Program-made: the position numbers and the translations under genes
Notes under the pieces: generated by a model
What the model was told of the DNA's origin: nothing
Seen by the model: the letters and a program-made list of their open reading frames with translations, nothing else
Databases searched by the model: none
Part shown: positions 38,314 through 48,939 of the stretch, in pieces
How the letters are laid out: each line of letters begins with the position of its first letter
Position numbering within the stretch: position 1 is the first letter of the stretch
Assembly: GCF_021917145.1 (NCBI RefSeq)
Contig: NC_061066.1
Location: 3,529,891-3,593,890, forward strand
Direction: 5' to 3'
Source: Hypomesus transpacificus
Taxonomy: Eukaryota > Chordata > Actinopteri > Osmeriformes > Osmeridae
Length of the DNA stretch: 64,000 nt

Positions 38314-40739
38314 GGGGGGGGGGGCACACACACAAACACAGGGTTATGCAATTGCCATGCAGGCTGCAGTGCACTTTGTCTGCCCTGGGGGATTCAGAGA
38401 ACGTGTGAGACAGACACAGAGAGAGGGAGAGAGAGAGTGTGTGTGGGGGAGAGAGAGAGAGAGAGAGACAGGAGTGAGAGGGCGCTACAATAGCTTCAGC
38501 CCCAGCGGAATTTATACATAATGAAAGCCCCCACCGAGGGGCCCATTCTCTGGCCTCCTAAACAGAAGCAGTGGAGCCCCCACGGATCCTGGGAATAATG
38601 AGGACACCCTCCACTCTGCATCTCCATCATATGGACCCAAGAGGAATGCTTCCATACCAACAACAAGTCGAAAACACCCAGCAGGGAACAGGCCTCAACT
38701 CTCCACCCGGAGTCACATCCGTCGAAGGAAAACTGCATGAGTTGACTTGTCAAGCAGAGTTATCAAACATGCCCCCGCTAACAAAGGCAATTCTGTTTGC
38801 ATTCGACCTGGGAGCAGCGGTAACTATGGGGATGCTCTTGAACGCAGACATACAAGGCAGACGCCGTCTGCGGTGGCTGGCTGGCTGACGTCTGGTTCAA
38901 ATGACAGTCTAGACACACCACAATGACATTTCTCCGGCCAAGGCTGAATGTTTATGTTTGAGGCAAACAGAGCTCAGTGTAATCTTTCCCAACTGATAAC
39001 AGATAGCAAACACCATTTGATATTCATGGTGAAGCAACCCTGTAGCCGACACTCAAGCAGCAGAGCATCAGCTGCCAGGGAAAGTGGTTTTGAGAATGTT
39101 TCCACGGCAACAGGTTTTCAAGGCAATTCCACAGCCAGTGTGACATTTGTGGTTATCGGAGGAGTGTTTGTAGTGGCGGGTCAACTACTACCAGGGCCAT
39201 GACGACCTGTCAGTGGCCTCAAGCACGAGAACAACATGTTGAAATTCGAACGCTTCTGCTCTCATGTGTCAAATCCGTTGGAAGTGCATTCCACAACTAT
39301 TCTCAGAAGCTCAGTAAACACAGTTGCCATGTCCAGCTAAGCATGTGCAGTCGCTGATATAAAGCAGTATAAAAATAATAACGCTGTATAATTACGCTAG
39401 CAGCTCTTTTCAATGCTCACAAGACAGGGTCAGGGTACAGGTTATAGGTGTCAAGTACCTTGCTTAATGGCACAACAGGTGGACTGAAGCTAGGATTTGA
39501 AATCAGTTGATCACAAGTAGGTTTACGTCTGCTACATTTACAACATCTGGGTAGAAACTTAACCCAGTTACTCTTTCATGGACGGTCCATGAAACTTCCT
39601 TTGCTACTGGGCTCCATACAAACCCAGGAACTGAACCGGATCGACCAATTCCAACGTTTCCTGCAATCCTTTCCCTACACAGAGCGCCAGTCTATTGAAC
39701 TAACATGCAACATGCTTATTGTTTACCTGCAACGGTCCCCAAATACACAGTTTCCTTTCTGAAAGAACTTGCAAATCATGGCTGCTGGTTTGCTGCTGGT
39801 GAGGTCATGGGAGTATCGACAATTGTCTCCTTCTTTGCAAAGCCCATGCATGAAATACCTGGAAAACAAAAGGAAACGTGCTGTACTCCTTTCTGAAAGT
39901 GTACATATAAACTACATATGAACTAGCCTATACATCATAATCACAAAATTAGTAAAATAAACTGAGTTCAAAAAGTTAGTCCTAGGACGATCATGACATG
40001 TAGCCATATGAACGACTGTGAGGTCACAATTTCTTTTTATTTGTGTTATCCAGTGCACAAATGTGCATTTCCGCAGAACTTGCTGCCTAATAGGCCAACG
40101 TTTTTTTTTACGTCTGCCGTCCAACAAAAGGAACAGTGTAATGAGAATGAATATGCCTGTGGTTGTTAGGCTGTCAAGTAGCAAATCATTTGATCAAATA
40201 AGAGTTGGGATTCTTAATTATGTCAGCCTACACAGCTAGCGAATAGCCTTTTAGCTTGAGCTATACAAGGTGAACTTATATCAACGTAAGAATAGTTTTT
40301 GTTTCGATTTTAGAGTCCGTTACCGTTTGTAGCATTGGTAGATATCAAGCCATGGAGAGGGGTTCTTTTGCAATCATCGTGGACGTTACTTAGTCAGTGT
40401 TTACTTAGACCAGCTACTTAAACATATCCTGTTGTGATGAAATAATTTTATAGCGAATTCGCTAGCAAGCTGCTTGCCTCGACGAACCAGTTTGCTATCG
40501 GAATGGTGAATCATAACAAACAAGACAGCCAAGCTCGCAACAAACAGCACAAAAGACGACGTATGTCAGTCACTCACAAATATCCGATCCCGCAATATTG
40601 TGATATTGCTCGCCATAAAACATAGACGACCATGTAACAGCTGTGTTCTACGGGTCTTGTCTTACCTGCAAGTTACGTGTTTTGTCCAGCCTCCTGTTAT
40701 TGCTGGAGCCGCTGTAGATGCTGCTGCTGCCTCCGCCAT
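32640..40739 (-). CDS. mkrn1: Makorin-1 RING E3 ubiquitin ligase
   Basis: Eight exons on the minus strand, in gene order 40739-40666, 39858-39727, 35730-35507, 34939-34716, 34277-34063, 33598-33488, 33183-33039 and 32852-32640, join in frame to 445 residues. Features in order: a C3H1 zinc finger ([19 protein letters not shown], about 24-45), a second C3H1 finger (CKFFQKGN...CRFEH) crossing the exon 2-3 border, a third (C175, C183, C189, H193), the makorin Cys-His box ([11 protein letters not shown], from about 194), a C3HC4 RING (starting C242/C245, ending SCPEC), and a fourth C3H1 finger (from C331). The acidic end [15 protein letters not shown] is typical of makorin-1 and separates it from makorin-2. 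Makorin-1 attaches ubiquitin to substrates and binds RNA through its zinc fingers. The start is supported by MAEAAAAS, which is close to the mammalian start, and by the following GWTKHVTCR. Exon 2 was recovered by reading the minus strand; it is too short to stand out as a long frame. Confidence 0.95.
33844..33985. mobile_element. Fold-back MITE in mkrn1 intron 5
   Basis: A 142-bp element whose two halves are reverse complements, with ends GCCGGGTTTCCCAGATTCG and, read inward from the right, GCTGGGTTTCCCAGATTCG followed on both sides by TTAAGAAG. It is flanked by the direct repeat CAATG (33839-33843 and 33986-33990), a 5-bp target duplication. The whole element can form one long hairpin. Confidence 0.85.
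34577..34616 (+). repeat. SINE/LINE tail fragment in mkrn1 intron 4
   Basis: TCGCTTTGGATAAAAGCGTC followed by TCCTAAATGAATA is a near match to the 3' tail of fish V-SINEs and their partner LINE. No body sequence is recognised upstream. Confidence 0.6.
35964..36310. repeat. Probable interspersed repeat in mkrn1 intron 2
   Basis: AATCCAGTTTATTGCCAAATAAG...TGCAAGGAATTTGCTTTGGT resembles a frequent fish retroposon 3' end (TTTATTGCCAAGTA...ACAAGGAATTTG). What follows is AT-rich. The family name is not certain. Confidence 0.4.
37146..37668. mobile_element. MITE with about 22-bp terminal inverted repeats, mkrn1 intron 2
   Basis: The left end GGCCCTGTTCCCACCTGGCAT is mirrored by the right end, whose reverse complement reads GGCCCTGTTCACACCTGGCAT. 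A second internal copy (AGTTCACACCTGGCATTACA, near 37210) repeats part of the end. The element is about 523 bp, has no transposase, and its short flanks (TTA / TAG) do not allow a clear target duplication to be named. Confidence 0.7.
37715..37763 (-). repeat. V-SINE/LINE tail fragment, reverse orientation
   Basis: The reverse complement gives CCGCTCTGGATAAGAGTGAG then TGCTAAATGACTAAATGTAATGT, the familiar retroposon tail. It lies just outside the MITE at 37146-37668, in mkrn1 intron 2. Confidence 0.6.
38246..38324. repeat. (GA)n array ending in a 22-base poly-G run
   Basis: GAGAGAGCGAGAGAGAG runs directly into 22 consecutive G bases (38303-38324), followed by ACACAC. A second poly-G stretch lies at about 38151-38174. 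Both are in mkrn1 intron 2, so the transcript carries the C-rich strand. Confidence 0.95.
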
Positions 40740-41472
40740 TGCTGTTTATATGTTGAAAACCCAGCACCCGGATCTTCCGGAAAGCCAGGCTTCGAATCAG
40801 GGATTTTCGGAGACTCAGCACTTCTAGTACTCCGAAATGCAGCTCACACACTCTGCACTAGGGGGACACGATAGAACACTGAAACAAGGCAATAAAAATT
40901 CGATTGTCTGGATCAAGAAATTGTAATTAAAGACAGGATTTAGCAGTTGTGACTCCATATCAGTCGTAAAACCCTTTTTGTGGTGAAAGCTTATGAGAAA
41001 CATGCATGGGCAGAATAGCAGGAACGGTTTTTCTTTGAAATTATAACTTTACAATGATTCTTGAACATTTTAATGTATTAGATGTACTCCAGCAAACCTT
41101 GGACGGACAAACATCTCAATGCACAATCAATCTGTGCAAGGATCTGGACCTAGGGGCCAACCAGGGCTGGCAATGAGGGAGGGGTGGGAGGGATAGGGTG
41201 GGTTGCAGATGGTGGTGGGTGGGGGATTTTTCTTTTCAATTTGGTTATAATTTGAATAATGCAGCTGTATGTAGGTATTATTGAAAATGAATAGAAATTG
41301 CACCAAAAATAAAAGTTTGAGGTGTCTGGGAAAGGGATGTCACATTACAGGGCTGTGAGCGTGTGTTCACCTTTTAAACAACTTTAAAACGATAAAAAAA
41401 ACAGTTCTTAACAAAACAGAGCAAATTCAATTTACTACACTGCTTTGGCAGTGTGAACATGTGTTGCATTAT

Positions 41473-41565
41473 TTGTTTGGGGCTATCTCGTTGATCAGTG
41501 ACCTATGCACTTTTGTAAAGCTTTGGATAAAAGCGTCTGCTAAATGCATAGATGTAAATGTAATG
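41473..41565 (+). repeat. LINE/SINE 3' tail
   Basis: TGTTTGGGGCTATCTCGTTG, then GATCAGTGACCTATGCACTTTTGTAAAGC, then CTTTGGATAAAAGCGTCTGC and TAAATG. This is longer than the bare V-SINE tail and agrees with the copy inside the hAT-like MITE at 28820-28936. Confidence 0.65.
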
Positions 41566-44462
41566 TTAAAGTATTTAATATTGAATTAGATGAAAAAAAT
41601 GGCGAGGAAAGAGACCATAGGAAAGTTTGAGCATGTGTCGCCACAAGAGGACACTAAACTCCTGTGGTGAGGTTAGCTTCAATTGAAGCTTTTAGATGAC
41701 CTGAAATTGAGTTTTCAATAGAAACATGAAAGTGTGTCACGTTTAAAGTAGAAAGCCCATTCAGATGTAAAAATGCAATAGCACATTTAGTTATATGAAG
41801 TTTACTTTTTATTTATTTTTATTGCAAGAACAAAAGTGTAAAACATTATACACCAGTGAATATAAACTCTTACAAATGAAGTTTACTATGACATGCTGTT
41901 CCACTTTTCACAATGGGAGCTGTTTATTATAATTGGGCTGGATTTGTCTCTTGTTTCTTTTTTTATGTTTTTGAGAAAGATGGAGATAAAGAGCGAGAGA
42001 AAGATAGTCGCTTATCCAGAGATCTCTCCTCACATTATAATTAATCAGCTGTGAGTGGATGGGTGGATGGGCAGGTTGGTAAAGTTAAATAAAACATGGT
42101 AAATAAACACAGGGTTGAAAAAGGGGTACTACAGAAGGTTAACTAATAAAGTAATGCGCAAGGAATGTACAAATACCATTACTGGATTTTTTCGGAGATT
42201 TCCAGCATTTATGCTGATTCAGCGTTCCTTTTTTCTGCTTTTTGTTCCTCAGGTAAATAGTTGTAGGTGTCTACTGTAGGCTGTAGAAACATTTCCAGCG
42301 TGGAAATTATATAGTGGAATTACCGAACATTCTATGCGCCCCCCCGCCATATCCCCTCAAACATTGTGTTGAAGAGAGGAACTTAATATCCGTGCCATCT
42401 ATGTTTTGGTGCGTTTCCTCAAAACAGTTGGTTATATTGTTCCTGCTGTCATCACTTCCCCGCTCTGCTTCTTTGCACACTGCTTTGGTATCCTTAGTGA
42501 CTGAACATTTACTGTATGTTTTGTCATGCGTTCCTCCATGGAGAACATGAGCACTATGTATGCTGTGTGACACATAGTCATTTCTGTTTGGTAATCTATG
42601 TAAGTGCTGCCGCCTCATCACAGATGTGTTTCATCTAAGAGGTGGGTTGGCTTTTGTTTGCAGAGGATCAATACAGGGGAAAGGGGAAACAACGGATGAT
42701 GTCCAGAGTTGGGAATGTTTGCTTTCCTAGTTTGGAGGGTGAAGTGCAGTGGAAGTTGAGATGAAGAAGCCACCCCCCCCCCACACACACACACACACAC
42801 ACACACAATGAACATGGAAACAGATTTAGCAGGTCTGGCTTTCTAAGGTGAAGAGGATCAAAGACCTCATTGAAATCGACTAGGGTGCAGACAGACAAGG
42901 GGATGTAGTGAGGCTGGTTGGATTACTGGTGAGCATTACTGAACCATGGGCCACTTTCTTACTCAAAGGCCTCTCAAGAGTTGAAATTACGAAGTAGCTT
43001 ATGAGGACTACTTCATGTGTGTAAACACCTTAGGTATTGAAACGATATACCCACCATAGGAGGTCTGCTTATCTCAACCCTTTCCCATCGTTAAAGCCGG
43101 GGAATAAATACACTGGAAAATATGAGTGAAATCTCCAAGCCTCTAGCAGAAACATCTTATGTGGGTCTTTTTTCTTATGTTACAAAAACTCAGACCAGTC
43201 TATGCACTACTCTTAGTTACCGAACACAGCAAGCCTTAAAGCTACCCTGCAGTATTGTTGATGGTAAGGACAAGCAAGGAGGGAAAGAACAGATCCTTCA
43301 CTTTGTATGTATAGGCTCTGCTTGGCTCATATCTGGTATTTTGACTACAGAAATGTAAAGTGTACAGCTGAGCTGGGGGTTCCTAATTCACTGGCCCATA
43401 CATCCCCAGATGTTGCATCTTCATCTGTGTACTGATGGGGGATTCCTTCTCTCCTGTTGGAACATTGAACTGTATTTGTTTCATCAATTTTACACAGTTT
43501 TCTATCTATGTAGCAGACCAAATGTTTGCATCTTCGTTTGCTTTATAGCGGCCTTGCACTTGGTCTCCTGCAACCAATGAGTTGAAACTGGGTACAAACT
43601 AAACCAAAAAAGCAAGCAAACGTTTTTGCTGGCTGTAGATGTGAGCACAGACAGGGTGGACACTGAAGAAAACTTGACAGCATATACCACGGACAGGTCC
43701 TGGCCAGTCATAGGCAGGGCAAACATGACTTAAAAACAGGCTTAGTGCTTCGAAATGTTAATTTGCCTGAAACGGATGGACGATTTCTCATCATTAATCC
43801 AGGTCTCTGGAAGAACAAACACAAGAAAGAGACAGGCAAAACCATCAGTAATGATGAGTGATAGCCCCCACAAGTAAAACTGACCTGTAGACAACATTAG
43901 GCTGATAATTATCCATCATTCCTGTTGTTGAACGTCTGCACTTTCGTCACTCTCACCTGTCAGGGCAGACAGCCCACACACCTGGAGACCAAATAAACAC
44001 AGTCACCCATGGAGACACAACTTGAGGTTCCACAAAGGTGGGACCTGGGGATTTGATGGCATTTTTTAGGGAAGGAAAGATTGTGTAAAGTCATATATAG
44101 TATACAGTATACTACTAAATAACATTGGGGAATCAGCATTCCTCTTTCTGACAGTAATTAGACCTGCCTTATGCTGTGGCACAGTTTTGCTGGCATCCAT
44201 CCAAAAGGCTGTGAACCTTAAATGCTTGTGAGTGATGGCGCACTAATTTGATTAAGTTGCACGTTAGTACCACGTCATCGGTTATCCTCATCACTGGGTC
44301 TGCAGTCATGCTTGCGAAGTGGCTGGAAGGCCTAGACGGAAAAACCCCCCAACAGAATCACAATGATCACTGCTGCTTTGAAGAGATTCTCCCAATAACA
44401 TCAAATACCCATCAAGTTCTGTCTCCTCCTTTCAACTCACAGCGCCAGAAAATAACTGTATC

Positions 44463-44513
44463 ACGCCAAGATTTAACGCCAAGAATGAACGCCAAGAATG
44501 AACGCCAAGAATA
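44463..44513. repeat. 13-bp minisatellite, about four units
   Basis: Units of AACGCCAAGAATG at 44475-44487, 44488-44500 and 44501-44513, with a partial older unit before them. It ends about 90 bases before the TATA box of the small secreted protein gene. Confidence 0.85.
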
Positions 44514-44600
44514 CTGTACTGAAGATGATCGTTCGACACGAATTGACGTCACCAGTATTGTTTTGAGGTGAGCTTTAAGAGGCGGGGTGCTGGTAGGGTC

Positions 44601-44608
44601 TATAAAAG
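44601..44608 (+). promoter_or_regulatory. TATA box of the small secreted protein gene
   Basis: TATAAAAG stands 64 bases before the start codon at 44665, which would leave a 5' UTR of about 30-40 bases. A strong TATA box with a short leader is typical of tissue-specific, highly expressed small genes. Confidence 0.65.
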
Positions 44609-44664
44609 TCATCTTGACATGGAGACATGAGGCTATTCTGATGTAGCACAGGCTTGCCACTAGC

Positions 44665-45602
44665 ATGGATCACACTGTTTCTCTAGCTAAATATCTATGC
44701 GTTTCCCTCGTATTTTGCATGCAGATTTTGAGTTTGTTTGGAGATTCAGATGTGGGAGTTCGAAGAGGTGGAAGGCTTCACTGGGTGGGTACTCATCACT
44801 TAGCACGTCAAGGAGTTCAGCCCTCCATTGAGCCTTCAGACAGGCAGAATGACTCCCCTTTTCCTGGAGGGGTCATGGATCGCATTGATGGCGACCGGAT
44901 TCTCCAAGGCTTTGGAGGGTTTGGAGGATTTCCAAGGCAGAAATTTGTGAACAGAGACCGTAGAGTGCGCTTTGGTCAGTTCAACTCAGACACAGTGAGT
45001 ATTGGTGATGACTATAATCTAAAAACTGCTCATTGACATTCCAAGATTTTATGTTATCTAACTTTGTATTAAACAGTATAGACACAGACTACACAGTCTT
45101 CTGTATAACTTTCAAGTTTAAGCTGAAGTAAGAGAACGATTTATGTAAGGAACACCCCTGTCAATGTTCAGTTTTGAACAAAACAATTTGCGACTTAACA
45201 TGGCAGGATGCCTTGGCCTTCCATATTCCTCAATGTTCAGGTCTAAACAACTGACCAGGAAGTGTTCAAGTGGCTGGAAGTGAGTGGTTCATTGTCAAGT
45301 ACTTTCCTTTCCACATTGTATTTTTCAGCATGGCTGTAATGATATCCAAACCAGGAGCTGCAGAGTCCATTCTAACTGTACAGGCTGCTTGGGTCTGTAC
45401 ACTTGTAACGTGGACCTTGGAAAGTGCCAACTGAAGGGACTGTCTCGTAGGACAGGTAACTGAAGACTTTTTTGAAACACATATATGGCCACTCTGCAGC
45501 ATGCATTAGGATCTAGGTGGGTTATAAGACATTCTGTTATTCACAAATCCCTGTTTTGTTTTTGCAGATGGTTTCTCCCAGTCTCTGAGAGATGCTTGGT
45601 AG
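44665..45602 (+). CDS. Unrecognised small secreted cysteine-rich protein
   Basis: Three exons (44665-44994, 45329-45455, 45568-45602) with GT-AG borders and matching phases join to 163 residues. The N-terminus is a likely signal peptide (MDHTVSLAKYLCVSLVFCMQ and a few more residues). The middle is polar and basic with GFGGFGGFPRQKF and NRDRRVRFGQF. Exon 2 encodes a compact domain with six cysteines in the order C-x7-C-x5-C-x2-C-x5-C-x6-C (from HGC to GKC). The protein ends SQSLRDAW. The C-x5-C-x2-C part is loosely like the start of a PSI-type knot, but a cysteine pair is lacking, so I do not assign a family. A TATA box and an AATAAA signal fit a complete gene. It stands 0.7 kb upstream of the Toll-like receptor on the same strand. 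A role outside the cell is inferred from the signal peptide and absence of a membrane segment; nothing more can be claimed. Confidence 0.72.
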
Positions 45603-45685
45603 AGAAGACCACCAAATCAATGATGTCAGTGTCCTAGAAATGTTGTTAGTTCTTAAGACATGTGGCTATACTTTCCCTTACTTGA

Positions 45686-45691
45686 AATAAA
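45686..45691 (+). terminator. Polyadenylation signal of the small secreted protein gene
   Basis: AATAAA followed by an A run, 84 bases after the stop codon. Confidence 0.65.
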
Positions 45692-45936
45692 AAAAAAATG
45701 GCAATTGTACATGTAAAATCTTAAACCATTACTGCATTACTGAAGAAACATTATGTTTGTGTTTGTTCTGATAATTTGACAAAAAGACACTTCCTCATGG
45801 GCACATTCTTCTTGAAACTAAATATATTTGCTCCTGGCTAAAACGTGGTATCAGCACATTAAACTCACTTCTCTCTCTGCAAAAAAGGAAAGTAAATACA
45901 CACAAAGATGCCAAACAGACACTGTCTATACTTGCA

Positions 45937-45990
45937 CCCTTGTAAGATCTGGATAAGAGCGTCTGCTAAATGACGAAATGTAAATGTAAG
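45937..45990 (+). repeat. V-SINE/LINE tail fragment before the Toll-like receptor
   Basis: CCCTTGTAAGATCTGGATAA followed by GAGCGTCTGCTAAATGACG and AAATGTAAATGTAA. Only the tail is left. It lies about 320 bases upstream of the receptor's coding exon. Confidence 0.65.
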
Positions 45991-46309
45991 AGCGAAAATG
46001 AAAACCAAGGCCTTTTTTCCCATTGTGTGGCAAAAGAGGAACCAGTCATTGGGCAATTCAGGCATATATACAACAGGACTTTATAGAAACCACACACTTC
46101 AAACATCCACAATACCAACCTGTTTAAACCTCTGCAGGAAAATCTACCAAAGCGAACAGGTAAAGGGCTTGTATATTTCTGTTGTTGTCTTTGATTTTCC
46201 ATTCAGTACTTAGATTAGTCAGACACACACAACAAAAACAAACAAACAAAAAAATCAAATTACCATTTAAATGTGACTCATACGGTTCTACCTATTTTGT
46301 CATTTTAGC

Positions 46310-48769
46310 ATGTCTTCTCTTATTTGGAAAACTGTCTTCACATTGCTTCTGTTTGGCCACTACACGGCCACAGGAAGAGAGACTGGATTTGAGATGTGTG
46401 TCACGTCAAGAAAAGGAATAAAAGACCTCTCAAATCAAAACCTTACCAAGATTCCTTCAAATTTACCAAAAAACATTGAATATTTAGATGTCTCTGGTAA
46501 CAAAATATTACACATTGATGGAGCTCCATTTGTTGGATTATCTCACCTTTGTTTACTGAAGGCAACTTTCTGTGGTCTCAAACTAATAGCTCCAAATGCA
46601 TTTGACCACACACCTGGGATCAAGGTCCTGAACATTTCACACAACTCTTTGTCAGTCATTCCCGATCTGTCTTTGCCCCAACTCAACATCCTCGATTTGA
46701 CGAGGAACATCTATGAAAGCTGCCAACTACCAATCACCTTTCAAAACCTAACAAACTTGTTCTTCCTTGCCTTAGGGAGCAATAATGCTATTTCTGTGAA
46801 TATCGACGACTTTGATTGGCTGAGAAACAAATCGTTGAAACATCTCACTTTGGAAACAGGAAACAAGTGGCAGGGATATGACTCTGGCTCTCTTGCAAGG
46901 CTCAAGTCACTTGAGGAAATTACCTTAACTGTTTCTTATTGTGAACAGGGTGACATTTACAAGAGCATACTCGTAGATTTGAATGAAACACAAACAGCTA
47001 GACTAACAATTGTCCGGTTACTTTCTCAACATTGCAATGTCTCTGGTGATCCATTTGAAAACTTTAAAACAATGAGATTCATAAGAAATCTCACAATTGT
47101 CGACACTTGGATTGATAGCTCAGTTATGGTTAAATTGATGAATAACGTGATTCTATCAAAGCTGCAGCAGGTGGCATTTGTCAATATCACTTATAATGAA
47201 GACACACCAGATGGCTTTCAGTTACCTTCAATAAACCACACGAGGAACTTGCAATCACTCATTTTCAACGGTGTGCACCATTATCAATACAGATACCCAA
47301 TAATAAATGTGAGTTTAGACAATCTCTCGAACTTGTTGTACTTAAAGTTCTCTGGCACTGGAATGAACATTTCACCATGTAACCTCATATCTGATCTCCC
47401 TTTACTGGAAACACTGGATGTTTCGGACAATCTCTTAGATGATACAGGGTTTTGGTGGCCTTCTTGTTCTTATACATCGGTCTTTCCCAAACTGACACAC
47501 TTGTCTCTGAGCCACAATCGTTTCGAAAATCTAGCCTTCATTTCAGCTAAAACCCGCCAGATGAAAGCCCTTCAATCTCTTGACCTCAGCTTCAACTCCA
47601 TCCAGATCCACGATAAGTGCAGATGGCCTGCTCACCTGACTCGGTTGAGTCTCAGGCACAACAACCTGGGCAATGATGTTTTCAAATACCTGTCTCCGCA
47701 CTTGGAGTGGATTGACCTGTCAAAGACAGGCATCACGATCATAACCAGGGAGGCCCTCCTGCCATTCCCTAGACTGACACACCTCCTGCTGAGCTACAAC
47801 AGTATCAAGGTCCTCCCTGTGAACATCCATGCTCCAAAACTGCTCACTCTACATGTGGATGAAAACGCCATCACCTCCATCTCAAAGGAGAACTTTGGGG
47901 CGTTTCCCAAACTACAGGCCCTCAAGGCCGGGAACAATCCATTTAGTTGCACCTGTGACTCTTACTGGCTTGTGAATTACCTGAACAAGTCTATGCTCAC
48001 TGACTGGCCTTTGGACTATGTATGCAACTTCCCTCCATCACTGACGGGTTTACCATTAGACAGGTATGTGCCTGGCGAGGTATCATGTCAAATGTGGCTT
48101 CAAGCAACCATAGCCATTCCTGTGACATTCGTCATCATTGGCATCCTGGGCCTCACCTTCCATGTCTGCGATGGTGTCTGGTACACAAAGATGCTGTGGG
48201 TGTGGATCCGAGTGAAACGGAGAGGCAGAAAGAAGGCGGACAGGTTGAAAAACGTGTCTTTTCGCTACCATGCTTTCGTCTCTTACAGCAACAAGGACTC
48301 TTCCTGGGTCGACAGCCAGTTGGTGCCATCTCTTGAAGGTGTTGGCCTGTCCCTCTGCATTCACGAGCGTGACTTTGTCCCTGGCGAGTGGATCATGGAT
48401 AACATCATCAACTCTTTGGAGGCCAGCTACAAGACACTATTTGTGCTCTCCAAAAGCTTTGTCCAAAGTGAGTGGTGCAACTACGAGTTGGTCTTTGCCC
48501 AGCATAAGGAAATCAGTGTGCATCAAGACTCCTTAGTCTTTATCGTACTGGAACCAATCCCACCTGAGTCCCTGCCCAAAAAGTTTCTTAAACTGCGAAA
48601 TTTACTGAGAAAGCAGACATACCTGGAGTGGCCGAAGGATGAGTGTAAGAGGTACTTTTTCTGGTCAAGCATCAAATCAATGTTGCAAACTGGAGACAGA
48701 AATATGGTGCTAAAGGATGTAGCTGAAGGCATAGCAGACACCTTACCTCTGCTGATAGATGAAGTTTGA
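46310..48769 (+). CDS. Toll-like receptor of the TLR1 family (TLR18/TLR14 or TLR25 type)
   Basis: A single coding exon for 819 residues. A signal peptide (about 1-22) is followed by leucine-rich repeats (about 45-540) with many N-glycosylation sites, a C-terminal LRR cap (NPFSCTCDSYWLVNYL, from about 543), a membrane segment (about 598-620) and a TIR domain (about 651-800). TIR box 1 reads YHAFVSYS, the BB loop RDFVPGEW keeps the proline needed for adaptor binding, and box 3 has YFFW. These features place it in the TLR1 family, which detects microbial lipopeptides or related ligands and signals through MyD88. The size and the lack of a close TLR1/TLR2 match suggest one of the fish members (TLR18, also called TLR14, or TLR25); a phylogeny would be needed to name it. 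An acceptor-like sequence (TTTTGTCATTTTAG) ends one base before the start codon, so there is probably a non-coding first exon upstream. Confidence 0.9.
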   Translation: MSSLIWKTVFTLLLFGHYTATGRETGFEMCVTSRKGIKDLSNQNLTKIPSNLPKNIEYLDVSGNKILHIDGAPFVGLSHLCLLKATFCGLKLIAPNAFDHTPGIKVLNISHNSLSVIPDLSLPQLNILDLTRNIYESCQLPITFQNLTNLFFLALGSNNAISVNIDDFDWLRNKSLKHLTLETGNKWQGYDSGSLARLKSLEEITLTVSYCEQGDIYKSILVDLNETQTARLTIVRLLSQHCNVSGDPFENFKTMRFIRNLTIVDTWIDSSVMVKLMNNVILSKLQQVAFVNITYNEDTPDGFQLPSINHTRNLQSLIFNGVHHYQYRYPIINVSLDNLSNLLYLKFSGTGMNISPCNLISDLPLLETLDVSDNLLDDTGFWWPSCSYTSVFPKLTHLSLSHNRFENLAFISAKTRQMKALQSLDLSFNSIQIHDKCRWPAHLTRLSLRHNNLGNDVFKYLSPHLEWIDLSKTGITIITREALLPFPRLTHLLLSYNSIKVLPVNIHAPKLLTLHVDENAITSISKENFGAFPKLQALKAGNNPFSCTCDSYWLVNYLNKSMLTDWPLDYVCNFPPSLTGLPLDRYVPGEVSCQMWLQATIAIPVTFVIIGILGLTFHVCDGVWYTKMLWVWIRVKRRGRKKADRLKNVSFRYHAFVSYSNKDSSWVDSQLVPSLEGVGLSLCIHERDFVPGEWIMDNIINSLEASYKTLFVLSKSFVQSEWCNYELVFAQHKEISVHQDSLVFIVLEPIPPESLPKKFLKLRNLLRKQTYLEWPKDECKRYFFWSSIKSMLQTGDRNMVLKDVAEGIADTLPLLIDEV

Positions 48770-48928
48770 GAGTGGTACTCACAAAAACAATTACATCAAC
48801 CAATAGGTTGAATTACTTCAATACATAGAGATAATTTAGATATTTTACTTGTTATTGAGACTTGTGTTGTTTTAAGTGTGCATGCTGTGTTTGTTTAACC
48901 GTGTACAGTGTATCTGACTAATGAACAA

Positions 48929-48934
48929 AATAAA
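48929..48934 (+). terminator. Polyadenylation signal of the Toll-like receptor gene
   Basis: AATAAA about 160 bases after the stop codon, followed by a G/T-containing stretch. Confidence 0.55.
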
Positions 48935-48939
48935 GAATG

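Larger units (their letters stand above)
40740..44600. other. Intergenic region upstream of mkrn1
   Basis: Close to the mkrn1 start there is an ETS-type motif (CTTCCGGAAA at 40774-40783), consistent with a housekeeping promoter without a TATA box. The rest has no recognisable gene. It holds a retroposon tail at 41473-41565, a C run followed by (CA)n near 42771-42807, and a 13-bp repeat at 44463-44513. Confidence 0.45.

Noticed and set aside
44965-44985. RVRFG sequence in the novel secreted protein as an RFamide-type neuropeptide
   Set aside because: RFG is followed by Q rather than a basic residue, so the normal amidation and cleavage signal is absent.
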